Assembly (NCBI GenBank): GCA_016202305.1
Contig: JACQPB010000005.1
Span: 1 to 53,302 of the forward strand
DNA: 53,302 nucleotides
Reading direction: 5' to 3'
Source of the DNA: Candidatus Iainarchaeum sp.
Lineage (GTDB): Archaea; Iainarchaeota; Iainarchaeia; Iainarchaeales; Iainarchaeaceae
Part shown: piece by piece, positions 1 through 9,609 of the stretch
How positions within the stretch are numbered: position 1 is the stretch's first letter
Layout of the letters: every line of letters begins with the position of its first letter
Made by a program: the position numbers and the translations under genes
The notes under the pieces: model-generated
Seen by the model: only the letters and a program-made list of their open reading frames with translations
Database searches by the model: none
Told to the model about the DNA's origin: nothing

Positions 1-1342
1 TGTATTACGTGATGAAATAAAAAATAATAATACGCGGATAATTTTTGGGGAAAGAGGGGTAGGAAAATCTGCGTTAATGATTGCCATTAATGGCAATTTA
101 CAAGAAACTTCTGAAAATGGGTATGTACTAATTACGGTCATAGACGAATATTCCTATTTGATTTCACAAGGCAATAACCTAAATAAAAAATGGCGCATTT
201 TTTTAATTAGAAATTTGCTGAAAACTTTTATTCAAACTACTCTGCTTAAAAATTTGTCTATATCGCGACTCGACAAAATAGAAAAAGAAAAACTGTCTTT
301 TATTATTTTGAATTTTTATCAAACCATTTCAAAAACAGAATTTTATAAATTCCAAACAAATTCTAACTATTACAATAATTTCGTAAATCCTGCTTTGAAC
401 ACTTTTTTAAGTGCAAGTGTTGCCTTATCATCTGATTTTATATCAAAGTCACTCGGATTATCAAAGTTAGAAAACGTGGATTTTTATAAGGAATATATTC
501 CTAAGGCAGATACATTAAAACAAATTGAGATAAATTCACTTGAAATTTCACAACTATGGCAAATTTTTAATGACCTTATTGGAATCTGTCAGAAAATGGA
601 GTTTAAGACAATTATCTTTTTCTTAGATAAATTAGACGAAGACCCAGCTATTGGAGGGAATGTAAAGGAAGAGGGAAAGATTCTATTGCCAATACTTTTG
701 AACACCAGTGTTTTGCTCGATAATAAATTTAGTTTAGTGTTCCTTCTTTGGTCTAAAGTTAAAGATGAATTGAATAGAAATCATGTCCGACTTGATAAAA
801 TAAAAGCCACGGATGTTGGTTGGACTCAGAGAGAAGTTAGAGAGATAATCGAAAAAAGAGTGTCGTATTTTTCAAATAAAACTTTGACTTTTGATAAGCT
901 TTTTCAAAATGTAAATGACATTGATAAAATACTCTATTTATCAAACGGGTCTCCGCGAGACGCTCTTAGATTATTGTCTTGTATCTATGATGAGGAAGAA
1001 ACTTCAATAAACTCTCAGGGAATCTTTTCCCCTACGTCTGTAACAAAAGGAATTAACAAGTTTTTAAGTGGATACGACTTTTATGCAATATACCCTGCCA
1101 GGAGTGGTTCGCGTCGGGACATACTAAGTATAATTACTAAATTAAAAAAAATCGGAAAGCCAAATTTTAAATCAAAAGATATTCAAACCACATTCAAATT
1201 TTCACAGGCTTCTGCCGTAAATTATGTTAAATTATGGAAAGCGTTTGGAGTGATTAAAGAAGACCAAGAAGTAGTTGGAAAAGAGAAACAATATTCACTA
1301 ACCGACCCTAAAATTGAATATCTGGTTAGATACCAAATATGA
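1..1342 (+). CDS. P-loop ATPase with C-terminal winged-helix-like region, 5'-truncated by window edge (possibly Sll1717-like family)
   Basis: ORF 77..1342 stays open upstream to the window edge; the upstream in-frame translation VLRDEIKNNNTRIIFGERGVGKSAL contains a Walker A motif (GERGVGKS) before the track's Met; Walker B-like IIFFLDKLDED; wHTH-like C-terminus. Visibly AT-rich. Confidence 0.7.
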   Translation, partial: VLRDEIKNNNTRIIFGERGVGKSALMIAINGNLQETSENGYVLITVIDEYSYLISQGNNLNKKWRIFLIRNLLKTFIQTTLLKNLSISRLDKIEKEKLSFIILNFYQTISKTEFYKFQTNSNYYNNFVNPALNTFLSASVALSSDFISKSLGLSKLENVDFYKEYIPKADTLKQIEINSLEISQLWQIFNDLIGICQKMEFKTIIFFLDKLDEDPAIGGNVKEEGKILLPILLNTSVLLDNKFSLVFLLWSKVKDELNRNHVRLDKIKATDVGWTQREVREIIEKRVSYFSNKTLTFDKLFQNVNDIDKILYLSNGSPRDALRLLSCIYDEEETSINSQGIFSPTSVTKGINKFLSGYDFYAIYPARSGSRRDILSIITKLKKIGKPNFKSKDIQTTFKFSQASAVNYVKLWKAFGVIKEDQEVVGKEKQYSLTDPKIEYLVRYQI

Positions 1343-1397
1343 TGTGTTGAATTTAGTTGCAGAATCTCGAATAAAGGTGCAAAGCCTGGCAGTGTAA

Positions 1398-1410
1398 CCC
1401 ATATATACCC
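1398..1410 (+). promoter_or_regulatory. TATA box (CCCATATATACCC) upstream of ORF 1437
   Basis: Archaeal TATA-like element about 30 nt before ATG 1437. Confidence 0.45.
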
Positions 1411-1436
1411 CTTCAGCCTCATTCTGTCTGGTTTGC

Positions 1437-1724
1437 ATGGCAAAAAGCGGCACGGATGCTGATGAGGGGGAAAAGGCCCTTGACGCGGCCGTGGCGGAGG
1501 AGGAAGAAGAAGTCCTTGTGGACAATGAGGACAGGCGCGAGGATGCGGCCATCGGTTCCGAGCTTTTCGGCACGAGTGAGGAGCAGGAGAAGAAGGACGC
1601 GGAGATGCTCAGGCGGCCCGTCAAAAACGACCGACTGCTTTTCAACATTCTTGCGCTCGCGGCCATCATTGCCTTGGCCTATGCCATTTACTGGGCCGTG
1701 AAGAAAGGGGTAGTGAAATTCTAG
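1437..1724 (+). CDS. Small acidic protein with one C-terminal TM helix
   Basis: Acidic N-terminus, LLFNILALAAIIALAYAIYWAVKK TM segment; upstream TATA box. Confidence 0.6.
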   Translation: MAKSGTDADEGEKALDAAVAEEEEEVLVDNEDRREDAAIGSELFGTSEEQEKKDAEMLRRPVKNDRLLFNILALAAIIALAYAIYWAVKKGVVKF

Positions 1725-1732
1725 GCTTTTCC

Positions 1733-2056
1733 TTGCGCGGGGTTGTTGCTGTCATGGTGCTGCTTTATGCCGTTTTTCCTTCCGCGGCAAGCGCCGGGAA
1801 GGCCGCGCTTTCGCTCTTGGAGGGGCGCCTTGCAGCGTGCGCTAACATAATGCCGTGCAGCTCGCTTTACAGGTGGAAAGGGAGGATTGAGCTGCAAAAG
1901 GAGTTCGTGGCCATTTTCAAGACGTCGAAGGCGAAGGTTCGAGAGGCCAGGGTGCGAATACTGAAAAGGCATCCATATGATGTTCCATGCGTCATCGAGC
2001 TGGCCGGGAAGGCCAACCGCGCTTTCGAGAAGTGGGCCAAGGGCGAGCTTCGCTGA
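1733..2056 (+). CDS. Hypothetical secreted protein
   Basis: ORF with signal-peptide-like N-terminus (start TTG 1733 or ATG 1754). Confidence 0.45.
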   Translation: MRGVVAVMVLLYAVFPSAASAGKAALSLLEGRLAACANIMPCSSLYRWKGRIELQKEFVAIFKTSKAKVREARVRILKRHPYDVPCVIELAGKANRAFEKWAKGELR

Positions 2057-2534
2057 ATCCCGTGTTTCTGCCTTTACGCCAGTTGAACCATTCCGTGGCT
2101 TAGCGGTTGGCGCTTTTCATGGCATCGGATTCACGGGGATAGTGGCCAAAATATGCTGTGTTGCACAATTAAGGAATCCGGGCAAAATGTCAACCATGCC
2201 TTGCCCTTTCAGGGCTTTGAAGGCCATATAAGTCAGACATCCGAACAAAAAAGGCCGGTTTTTTGGAATTATGCAACAAGGCAGTCAGAATGCCCCGCTT
2301 TTGGCGGCCAAGGGCTTTCGGTCAGCCTGACTTTGCCATGGGGCATCAGCCAAGCAGGCCGGACCGGCCTTTAATGCATTTGCCGCAGTTGCCCCGAAAT
2401 GTGCCGCAAAACAGGGGGCGCCCTTAATGTCTCGTGGCCAAGAGGGGGTAATTGCCGCGCTTTCGCGAAACCGCCATTAACATGTGTTAATTGTAAGTCA
2501 ATAGTCGAATTTCCAACGTACAGTCAACGTAACC

Positions 2535-2543
2535 CTTATATAT
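2535..2543 (+). promoter_or_regulatory. TATA box of por operon
   Basis: CTTATATAT centred about 26 nt upstream of ATG 2565; consistent with leaderless transcription. Confidence 0.55.
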
Positions 2544-2564
2544 CATACGAGTTAATTTGATTAG

Positions 2565-3137
2565 ATGAAGGAAATCAGGCTGCATGGCCGGGCAGGCCAG
2601 GGCATGGTCACTGGCGCAGAGCTGATTGCTCTTGCCTCGAACTATGAGGGCAAGCACAGCCAGGCTTTCCCGTTTTTCGGCTCCGAGAAGAGGGGGCCGC
2701 CTGTAGAGGCTTATTGCAGGATAGACACGAGGCCCATAAGCATCCACGAGGAGATTGCGGAGCCTGATGTCGTCATAGTCGGGGACCCTTCCATAATGGA
2801 TTCGGTGGACGTGTGCTCGGGCCTGAGGAAGGGCGGGATAGTAATAGTGAACTCTCCCAAGAGGCCTGAGGACCTCGGCCTGCACGCGGGGAGGATTTTC
2901 ACGGTTGACGCCACGGACATCGCGCTCAAGCATTTCGGGAAGCTCATATTCAATACCGTCATGCTCGGCGCTTTCTGCAAGGTGACGGACATTGTCGGCA
3001 TTGATTCGATAGAGAGGGCGATAAAGGAGTCGTTCGACAGGAAGTTCCCGCAGGCAGTCATTGATGCCAACGTGAAGGCGGTAAGGGAAGTGTATGACAT
3101 CATGAAGGTGGAAAAGGCGAAAGCCGTGTCGGGATGA
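2565..3137 (+). CDS. porG: Pyruvate:ferredoxin oxidoreductase gamma subunit
   Basis: MKEIRLHGRAGQGMVTGAELIALA and GSEKRGPPVEAY motifs; followed by delta, alpha, beta subunits. Confidence 0.93.
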   Translation: MKEIRLHGRAGQGMVTGAELIALASNYEGKHSQAFPFFGSEKRGPPVEAYCRIDTRPISIHEEIAEPDVVIVGDPSIMDSVDVCSGLRKGGIVIVNSPKRPEDLGLHAGRIFTVDATDIALKHFGKLIFNTVMLGAFCKVTDIVGIDSIERAIKESFDRKFPQAVIDANVKAVREVYDIMKVEKAKAVSG

Positions 3138-3172
3138 ACCCGGCGGCGCTTTTGTCAGGGATTTGATGGAAG

Positions 3173-3424
3173 ATGATAATACCTCACGCAAGGCCGGGCT
3201 CGAGCACCGAGAACTTCACGGGCGAATGGAAGGCTTACATGCCGCTGGTCACAGGCGACAAGTGCATAAAGTGCGGCATCTGCCAGAATTTCTGCCCTGA
3301 AGGCATAATGGGCGAAGTGAAGAAGATTCCGGAAATCGATTACGAGTACTGCAAGGGATGCAGCATCTGCGCGAACGAGTGCCCGGTGAAATGCATCGAG
3401 ATGAAGAGGGTCGAGCAGGACTGA
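3173..3424 (+). CDS. porD: Pyruvate:ferredoxin oxidoreductase delta subunit (2x4Fe-4S)
   Basis: CIKCGICQNFCP and CKGCSICANECP motifs. Confidence 0.93.
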   Translation: MIIPHARPGSSTENFTGEWKAYMPLVTGDKCIKCGICQNFCPEGIMGEVKKIPEIDYEYCKGCSICANECPVKCIEMKRVEQD

Positions 3425-3443
3425 AAGTGGGTGTTTGGGGTTT

Positions 3444-4595
3444 ATGCTGAAGACAAAGGAAGGCGCGCGAGTGCTCGGCGAGATGGCAGTGAACTGCAAG
3501 CCGCAGGTGTGCGCATGCTACCCAATAACTCCCACGACGCACCTCACGGAGGAACTCAACAGGTATTATTCCAACGGCAGGATTCCGGAGTACATAACCG
3601 TGGAGGCCGAGTTTTCCGCCATTTCCGCGCTGATAGGCGCGAGCGCCGCCGGCTCGAGGACATTCACCACGACAGGCGGCCAGGGCCTGCTCTACATGCA
3701 CGAGCCGCTGTTCAGCGCTGCCGGGATGAGGCTCCCGATAGTGATGCTGGTAGGCAACCGTGCCGTTTCTTCTCCTCTTAACATATGGAACGACGAGCAG
3801 GACTCGATAAGCCAGCGCGACACAGGGTGGATACAGATTTACTGCAAGAACAACCAGGAAGCCGTTGACGCAATTCCGCAGGCATTCTACGTAGCGGAGA
3901 AGATTCTCCTCCCTGTAATGGTGTGCGTTGACGGCCATTACCTCACGCATGCCGTGGAGCAGGTGGATGTCGCGGACGAAAAGGTCGTGGACGAGTTCCT
4001 GCCGCCTTACAAGTACCCGCTGAAGCTCGACCCGGAAAACCCCGTCAGCCTCGGGGTTTACGCCAACCCGACGCATTACCAGATTTTCCGCGAGGACATA
4101 ATGAAGGACATGGAGCAGGCGAAGCAGTTGCTCATAGAGGCGGGAAAGAAATGGGGCAAGCTCACTGGCAGGACTTACGGCCTCGTGAGCGGCTACAAGG
4201 TCAAGGATGCCGACCGCGTCATTGTCGGAGTGGGCTCCGTCATGGACAACGTCATTACGGTTGTGAACGAGCTGAGGGAGAAGGGCGAGAAGGTGGGGGC
4301 GCTCCACCTCAGGGTGTTCAGGCCATTCCCGCACGAGGAGCTGAGGGAAGCGCTCGCAGGCAGGAAAATCGGCGTGATTGACCGGGACATCAGCATCGGC
4401 GGCAAGGCCCCGATTTACCTTGAGGTGCTCGAAGCGCTCAGCGGGACCAAGGCGCAGGTTTCGAGTTTTTTTGGCGGCCTCGGCGGCCGCGGCATAAAAA
4501 GGACGCACATACGCGAGATGTTCGAAAAAATGAAGAAGGGCCCGGTGAGCCAGTGGGTCGCTACGGAGGCGCCGAAAGCGGCGATGAGCGGGTGA
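3444..4595 (+). CDS. porA: Pyruvate:ferredoxin oxidoreductase alpha subunit
   Basis: YPITPTTHLTEEL, TTGGQGLLYMHE, GNRAVSSPLNIWNDEQD motifs. Track start 3435 is TTG; ATG 3444 preferred. Confidence 0.93.
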   Translation: MLKTKEGARVLGEMAVNCKPQVCACYPITPTTHLTEELNRYYSNGRIPEYITVEAEFSAISALIGASAAGSRTFTTTGGQGLLYMHEPLFSAAGMRLPIVMLVGNRAVSSPLNIWNDEQDSISQRDTGWIQIYCKNNQEAVDAIPQAFYVAEKILLPVMVCVDGHYLTHAVEQVDVADEKVVDEFLPPYKYPLKLDPENPVSLGVYANPTHYQIFREDIMKDMEQAKQLLIEAGKKWGKLTGRTYGLVSGYKVKDADRVIVGVGSVMDNVITVVNELREKGEKVGALHLRVFRPFPHEELREALAGRKIGVIDRDISIGGKAPIYLEVLEALSGTKAQVSSFFGGLGGRGIKRTHIREMFEKMKKGPVSQWVATEAPKAAMSG

Positions 4596-4599
4596 AAAA

Positions 4600-5559
4600 A
4601 TGGACAAACTAGAAGTCGCGGGCCAGAGCAGGCAGAGCCAGCAGCACCTCTACGCGCCAGGCCACAGCGGCTGCCCGGGCTGCGGCCCAAGCAACGCTTT
4701 GATACAGGTATGCGACACTCTCGGGAAGGACATAATCGTCGTGAACGCGACAGGGTGCATGGAAATAACTTCATCGCAATACCCTCAGACCGCGTGGCGC
4801 GTCCCATACATACACTCGCTGTTCCAGAACGCGCCCGCAGTGGCCTCAGGAGTTGCGGCAGCGCTGAAGGCACAGGGCAACAACCACACGAAAGTAGTGG
4901 TGATTGCGGGCGACGGCAGCACTTATGACATCGGCTTCGGCTCCCTCAGCGGGATGCTTGAGAGGGGTGACAACGTGCTTTACGTCTGCTACGACAACCA
5001 GCTTTACGCGAATACCGGCGTGCAGAAATCCGGGGCGACGCCTTACGGCGCGGCCACCACTACCACTGTCGTGGGCTCGGTGCACAAGGGCAAGGAAACG
5101 GAGCGCAAGCCCATCAGCGAAATCGTCGCGGCGCACGGCGTGCAGTATGTCGCTTCCGCCTCGATAGCCTATTATGCGGATTTGCAGATGAAGCTGAAGA
5201 AGGCCAAGGCTGTCAACGGCCCGAGCTTCGTGGTCATTGACGCGCCTTGCTGCCTCGGCGCCGGCTTCGACGGCGGCATCACGATGAAGGTTTCCAAGAT
5301 GTCGGTGCAGTCGAGGCTATGGTTCCTTTACGAAATCGAGAACGGCCAGTACAAGCTCAATTTCAATCCCGCGAACCCGAAGCCCGTGAAGGAAGTCCTC
5401 GAACTGCAAAAAAGGTTCAAGCACCTTGATTCGGCGCAGACGGAGCACATACAGCGGCAGGCCAACCTCAATTACGAGGAGCTCGTGAGGAAGTGCTCTA
5501 TAGGTGCGCCCGTGCAGGGTCAGCAGCCTGCAAAGCCCGCAGAACAGCCGAAAGCGTAG
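4600..5559 (+). CDS. porB: Pyruvate:ferredoxin oxidoreductase beta subunit (TPP-binding)
   Basis: GHSGCPGCGPSNAL, GDGSTYDIGFGSLSG (TPP motif), YDNQLYANTGVQKSGATP. Confidence 0.93.
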   Translation: MDKLEVAGQSRQSQQHLYAPGHSGCPGCGPSNALIQVCDTLGKDIIVVNATGCMEITSSQYPQTAWRVPYIHSLFQNAPAVASGVAAALKAQGNNHTKVVVIAGDGSTYDIGFGSLSGMLERGDNVLYVCYDNQLYANTGVQKSGATPYGAATTTTVVGSVHKGKETERKPISEIVAAHGVQYVASASIAYYADLQMKLKKAKAVNGPSFVVIDAPCCLGAGFDGGITMKVSKMSVQSRLWFLYEIENGQYKLNFNPANPKPVKEVLELQKRFKHLDSAQTEHIQRQANLNYEELVRKCSIGAPVQGQQPAKPAEQPKA

Positions 5560-5616
5560 TTTTGCCGCTTTTTCGCTTTTGCCCTATTTTTTATTTCTTC
5601 TGCCCCCAATATATGC

Positions 5617-6051
5617 ATGCGCGAAAAGCACGGGGTCACGGCAGTCATCTTCGACGAGCGCGGGGGGATGCGCTATTTCCTGGTGCTACACAGGGTTCTC
5701 AACTGGAAGGGATGGGAATTCTGCAAGGGCGGCATTGACGTGGGAGAAATGCCGGAGCAGGCTGTGCTGCGCGAGGTGGACGAGGAAACAGGGCTGAGAA
5801 ATGTTTCAATCGTTTCCTCCCTTCCCCGGAAAGTTTCATGGACTCACAAGGGGATGAAGTACGTTTATACGCCATTCATAATACGGGGCGACATGTCCGA
5901 GAAGTTGGACCTGCTACAGCAGATTGTCGAGCATGACGATTACCGCTGGTTGGAAGAGGAGAGGGTGGAAGGCTTCCTGACTCACGGCGACAACAAGAAA
6001 ATTTTCCGTGAAGCCCTTGCCGTGCTCGCGGGGCATGGCATGAATGCGTGA
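5617..6051 (+). CDS. NUDIX hydrolase
   Basis: Nudix box [23 protein letters not shown]. Confidence 0.9.
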   Translation: MREKHGVTAVIFDERGGMRYFLVLHRVLNWKGWEFCKGGIDVGEMPEQAVLREVDEETGLRNVSIVSSLPRKVSWTHKGMKYVYTPFIIRGDMSEKLDLLQQIVEHDDYRWLEEERVEGFLTHGDNKKIFREALAVLAGHGMNA

Positions 6052-6068
6052 TTTTCTGCGTGGTCTGG

Positions 6069-6341
6069 ATGGAGCGCCTTGATGCGGTAGTGAAAGGCAG
6101 GGTGCAGGGCGTGGGCTTCAGGTTTTTTGTTCAAAGCCAGGCGACGCTCTTGGGCCTGCGGGGCTTCGTGCGCAACCTCCACGATGGCACAGTCGAGGTA
6201 GTGGCGGAAGGGGAGAAGGAAAAGCTCGCGAAGCTGCTTTCAGCGCTCGTGAAAGGCCATCCGCTTTCGAGAGTGGATGGGGTCGACAGCAACTGGGGCA
6301 CGGCCACAAGCGGGTTCAGGGATTTTTCTATCAGGCATTGA
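6069..6341 (+). CDS. acyP: Acylphosphatase
   Basis: [19 protein letters not shown]...[17 protein letters not shown]; internal ATG 6069 preferred over 6048. Confidence 0.9.
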   Translation: MERLDAVVKGRVQGVGFRFFVQSQATLLGLRGFVRNLHDGTVEVVAEGEKEKLAKLLSALVKGHPLSRVDGVDSNWGTATSGFRDFSIRH

Positions 6342-6361
6342 CCGCATGGCACGAGCCTTTT

Positions 6362-6826
6362 TCATTCAACTGTGAGGATTGCCTCTTTCGTGTGTTCTTT
6401 CCCGTTTATTTCCGCCCTTGCAACAAGGACATACGTTCCGGGCAGCACATTGCCGACAGGGTTCACCATGAAGGCGACTTCGCGCGAAGTGCCCCTTGAC
6501 AAATCAGGGATTGTGCCGTTGAACTTGTCGCTGGAAGGGAAAACCCCGAGTTCGGTTTCCTCCTTCGCGGAAACTGACAGCTTCACGTCCTTCGCGTCCT
6601 TGTCAGAGGTGTTTGTCACGGTCACGGTCACTTTCGCTGTTTCCGAGCCTTTTACCGGGTTCTTCTCAAACCTGAACTCTATCGGCGAAGGCGAAAGCAG
6701 CTGGCCTCCGAACACGGCGATGCCGGCTATTATGAGAATGCCTGCAATGGCCATGGCAGCATAGGCCAGAATCTTCTGCTTTTCAGGGCCGAAGCCAATG
6801 CTTATTCCTGAATCGTAAATCCCCAT
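6362..6826 (-). CDS. Membrane-anchored extracytoplasmic Ig-like/CARDB-like domain protein
   Basis: N-terminal TM then beta-rich NPVKGSETAKVTVTVTNTSDKDAKDVKLSV. Confidence 0.6.
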   Translation of the reverse strand: MGIYDSGISIGFGPEKQKILAYAAMAIAGILIIAGIAVFGGQLLSPSPIEFRFEKNPVKGSETAKVTVTVTNTSDKDAKDVKLSVSAKEETELGVFPSSDKFNGTIPDLSRGTSREVAFMVNPVGNVLPGTYVLVARAEINGKEHTKEAILTVE

Positions 6827-6879
6827 GCAAAAACCCGTGAATTACATGGGGAGAAAGTCCTATTAATGCTTATCAATGC

Positions 6880-7314
6880 CTATCGGAAAGACACCATGCG
6901 TGCCACGAAAAGCAGAATGACGAGCGCGATAAATGTGTGCGCCCCTTTCGCAACAGCCTTTCTTCCCCTCACAGGTTCTTCTTTCGGAGACCCGCAAACC
7001 AGCGGCAAACCACTACTTATGGCTCCAATGCCATTATTCACTACCGCTTCCTTTTTCACGATTCCCAAAAAGGTCTGTATCCAAAGGTTTATGCCCATGG
7101 CGGCTAGTGCCACGGTTACAAAAAGTTCAGTCAGGAATAATACATTGCCGAAATCATGGGCGCTTAAAGCAAGACTAATCAATGCGGCGAAAAGCACTAT
7201 CACGAATCCAAATATCGTCGTTGAAACCACGATTAATTCGAGGAAATACGCCGCCCTCCAAAGTGGCGCGTAATTAGAATTTATTTTTGGCGGCGTGAAG
7301 AATCTCATCAACAA
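6880..7314 (-). CDS. Hypothetical multi-TM membrane protein
   Basis: Several hydrophobic segments. Confidence 0.55.
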   Translation of the reverse strand: MLMRFFTPPKINSNYAPLWRAAYFLELIVVSTTIFGFVIVLFAALISLALSAHDFGNVLFLTELFVTVALAAMGINLWIQTFLGIVKKEAVVNNGIGAISSGLPLVCGSPKEEPVRGRKAVAKGAHTFIALVILLFVARMVSFR

Positions 7315-7323
7315 ACACCGTGC

Positions 7324-7653
7324 TCACGGGAGTATAAATAACTTGTCATCGCCTTTCCCGTCCAGCAAGCCCAGCCTGACGCCGGCGTCTATCCATGCGT
7401 GCGCATAGCTGTACGCAGCGAGCGCCGTGAGTGCCATCCCTTTGCGCTCGAAGTACTGGGCATCGGCAAAGTAGGATTCGGCCATTTCGAGCAGGTTTTT
7501 GGCCATGCTATTTTCCTTAGTGCCTTCAGGGGCTATCAGGCCGGCCTTCTGGAGCGCGGCGCGGGTGAGCTCCCGATACTTTGTGACCTTGGCTATGAGG
7601 TCCTCCTGCCCTGCGCCCGCCTTCCCTGCGCCGGTGTCTTTCCGCGTCTTCAT
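7324..7653 (-). CDS. DUF357 family protein
   Basis: NLLEMAESYFADAQYFERKGMALTALAAYSYAHAWIDAGVRLGLL; next to dphB. Confidence 0.75.
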   Translation of the reverse strand: MKTRKDTGAGKAGAGQEDLIAKVTKYRELTRAALQKAGLIAPEGTKENSMAKNLLEMAESYFADAQYFERKGMALTALAAYSYAHAWIDAGVRLGLLDGKGDDKLFILP

Positions 7654-8411
7654 TCCAGACCACTCAGCTCCCTGAGGGCCTCTATTTCCTTCTCATTGAG
7701 CTTACCGCACACTATGAGGGACTGCGGATAGGCCGTGAATCCGCATGACTTGAGCTGCTCCATGGTGCCGGCCCTGACCTGCTGTGCGGAGGAGCCCATC
7801 CCTGCCATGCCGACGGCAATGCTTTCGGAAAGCACGCTCTTTTCGCGCCTTTCCTCTATTCTTTCGAGCAATGAGATGGCATGGGTTATGCCCATCATCC
7901 TGCCTTCCTCGTTCCTCACGTCGAGCAGGCACATGGTGTGGAGGCCGAGCTTCTTGTTTTCGAGGATTGCATCGTAGAACCCTTCTGGCTCGTAATTGTC
8001 CTCGTGGAAGACTATGCTCGTGGTCCTGCCGAATTTGTACCTCTCCAATCCGGTGAATGCCATGAAATCGAAAATGCTTATCCCGGCGATTGCGGCTGCC
8101 TTCACGCCGGCTTTCCTGGCGTCGAGAAGCAGCTGTATGTGCGTCGTGGCATTGAGGGGATTGCCGTATACTGCCAGGGCCACATTTTTCCCCTTTGCCT
8201 CCTCCAGTATTTTCGCGAATTCCTCCTCGACAGCCTTCCTGTCCAGCACCTCCACCGCCTTCCCTGCCGCTTTTTCCAGCCCTTCGGGCCCGCCGGAGGA
8301 ATATGCCGAGGTGTAGCCATCGAGGTAGACGCTTTCGCTCGCCCTGAAGGCTTCAAGAGCTTCCTGCGTGAGGTGCCCCGGGGACAGGCCTATGCCTACT
8401 ATGTAAAGCAT
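7650..8411 (-). CDS. dphB: Diphthine synthase
   Basis: MLYIVGIGLSPGHLTQEALEAFRASESVYLDGYTS; SAM-dependent precorrin-like methyltransferase fold motifs. Confidence 0.92.
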   Translation of the reverse strand: MLYIVGIGLSPGHLTQEALEAFRASESVYLDGYTSAYSSGGPEGLEKAAGKAVEVLDRKAVEEEFAKILEEAKGKNVALAVYGNPLNATTHIQLLLDARKAGVKAAAIAGISIFDFMAFTGLERYKFGRTTSIVFHEDNYEPEGFYDAILENKKLGLHTMCLLDVRNEEGRMMGITHAISLLERIEERREKSVLSESIAVGMAGMGSSAQQVRAGTMEQLKSCGFTAYPQSLIVCGKLNEKEIEALRELSGLE

Positions 8412-8608
8412 GATACCAGTATTTCCGGAAAGTCTTAAATATTACTCAGGGGGAGGCATGGCGAATGTCCCCGAACTCATGGCCTGTGCAATCCGCAGGC
8501 CTCACACGGGATTATGCTGGATTCAGGCCATGGGGCGGAATATGCAGGCGTGGTTTTGGAAATGTATGGAGGCCTTTGCCATGGGGAAAACAGGATTGGG
8601 AATGAGGT

Positions 8609-9445
8609 TCATCCGCAGTTACCAGCCGCAACCGTCCAGACGTTCCTCGTGCCAGTTATGAAGCCGAGCGACACGACTATGACTTTTATGTAGTTCCTCT
8701 GGAACTCGTCCTTTATTTCGGCGTCAACTATGTGCACTATCGCCACTATCAGCGCGATTTTTATGATGGGAAACGCCAGCGGGAAAGAGCCGATGATTGC
8801 ATTGGAAACGAAATGCTGCTCCGAGCACGTGAACACCGTCGTGGCTATGTAAGAGGATACGCCATCTATCGCCTGGCCTATCACCGCAAGGCTGTTGAGG
8901 CCGTCATCAGCGAAGCCTTTCAGGAATTTCGAGGCGAGGAATATGGCTATGGCGCTCACGATTGCTATTGCGAGTATGGTGCCTGCGAGGATGGCCAGGT
9001 CTATGGGGAGCGTGAAATAGAACGCGAGCGCGGAAACAAGCAGGATTGTGCCGAAAATACCGAACGCCCTGTCGTCCTTTTCCGTTGCCGGGAAGAGTTT
9101 CCTGCCTGCGAACACAGAGGCAATCATGAGGATTATTATGGCGTACCAGAGACCCGGGGTATGCGTGTAAAAACCGAGCTCAAGCGGGTTCAGCGTGTAC
9201 GGGAGTAGCCCTGAATCCTGGAACGTCCTTATGAGGGTGCCGAAAACCAGGTAGGGTATCATGAAAAGCATGATGCGGTAATCCAGCTTCACCGAGTGCT
9301 TCCTGAGGAGCGGCCCGACAACCCATATCAGGACAGGGAACGTTATGACTATCAGGATGAGCGTGTTGACCAGCGTGAATCCGCCGTTGTTGGAAGGGCC
9401 GAGGACTGAATTGATGATTGAGGTGAAATCCGCCATAAGGGCCAT
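8609..9445 (-). CDS. DUF63 family membrane protein
   Basis: Polytopic; LDYRIMLFMIPYLVFGTLIRTFQDSGLLPYT and VSSYIATTVFTCSEQHFVSNAIIG motifs. Confidence 0.75.
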   Translation of the reverse strand: MALMADFTSIINSVLGPSNNGGFTLVNTLILIVITFPVLIWVVGPLLRKHSVKLDYRIMLFMIPYLVFGTLIRTFQDSGLLPYTLNPLELGFYTHTPGLWYAIIILMIASVFAGRKLFPATEKDDRAFGIFGTILLVSALAFYFTLPIDLAILAGTILAIAIVSAIAIFLASKFLKGFADDGLNSLAVIGQAIDGVSSYIATTVFTCSEQHFVSNAIIGSFPLAFPIIKIALIVAIVHIVDAEIKDEFQRNYIKVIVVSLGFITGTRNVWTVAAGNCG

Positions 9446-9609
9446 CTTCCGGGTTGTATTATAACCTTTATTTTTCAGTTAATATTGCATGCATTCTAAA
9501 CAGTTAAAAATCATTGGGTTGCCCGACATAAAAGTAATGCTGGGCAGAGAATTGCCGCCGCTGGTGCAGGTGCAGGGGCCGTGGAAGTGCTTGTGAGCGG
9601 GTCATTCGT

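Noticed and set aside
1298-1669. Ser-rich 123-aa minus-strand ORF
   Set aside because: Low-complexity shadow of the acidic GAG/GAA-rich ORF 1437; spans the composition break.
3249-4607. 452-aa minus-strand ORF opposite porD/porA
   Set aside because: Antisense shadow of clear por genes; no recognisable motif and typical of GC-rich codon bias.
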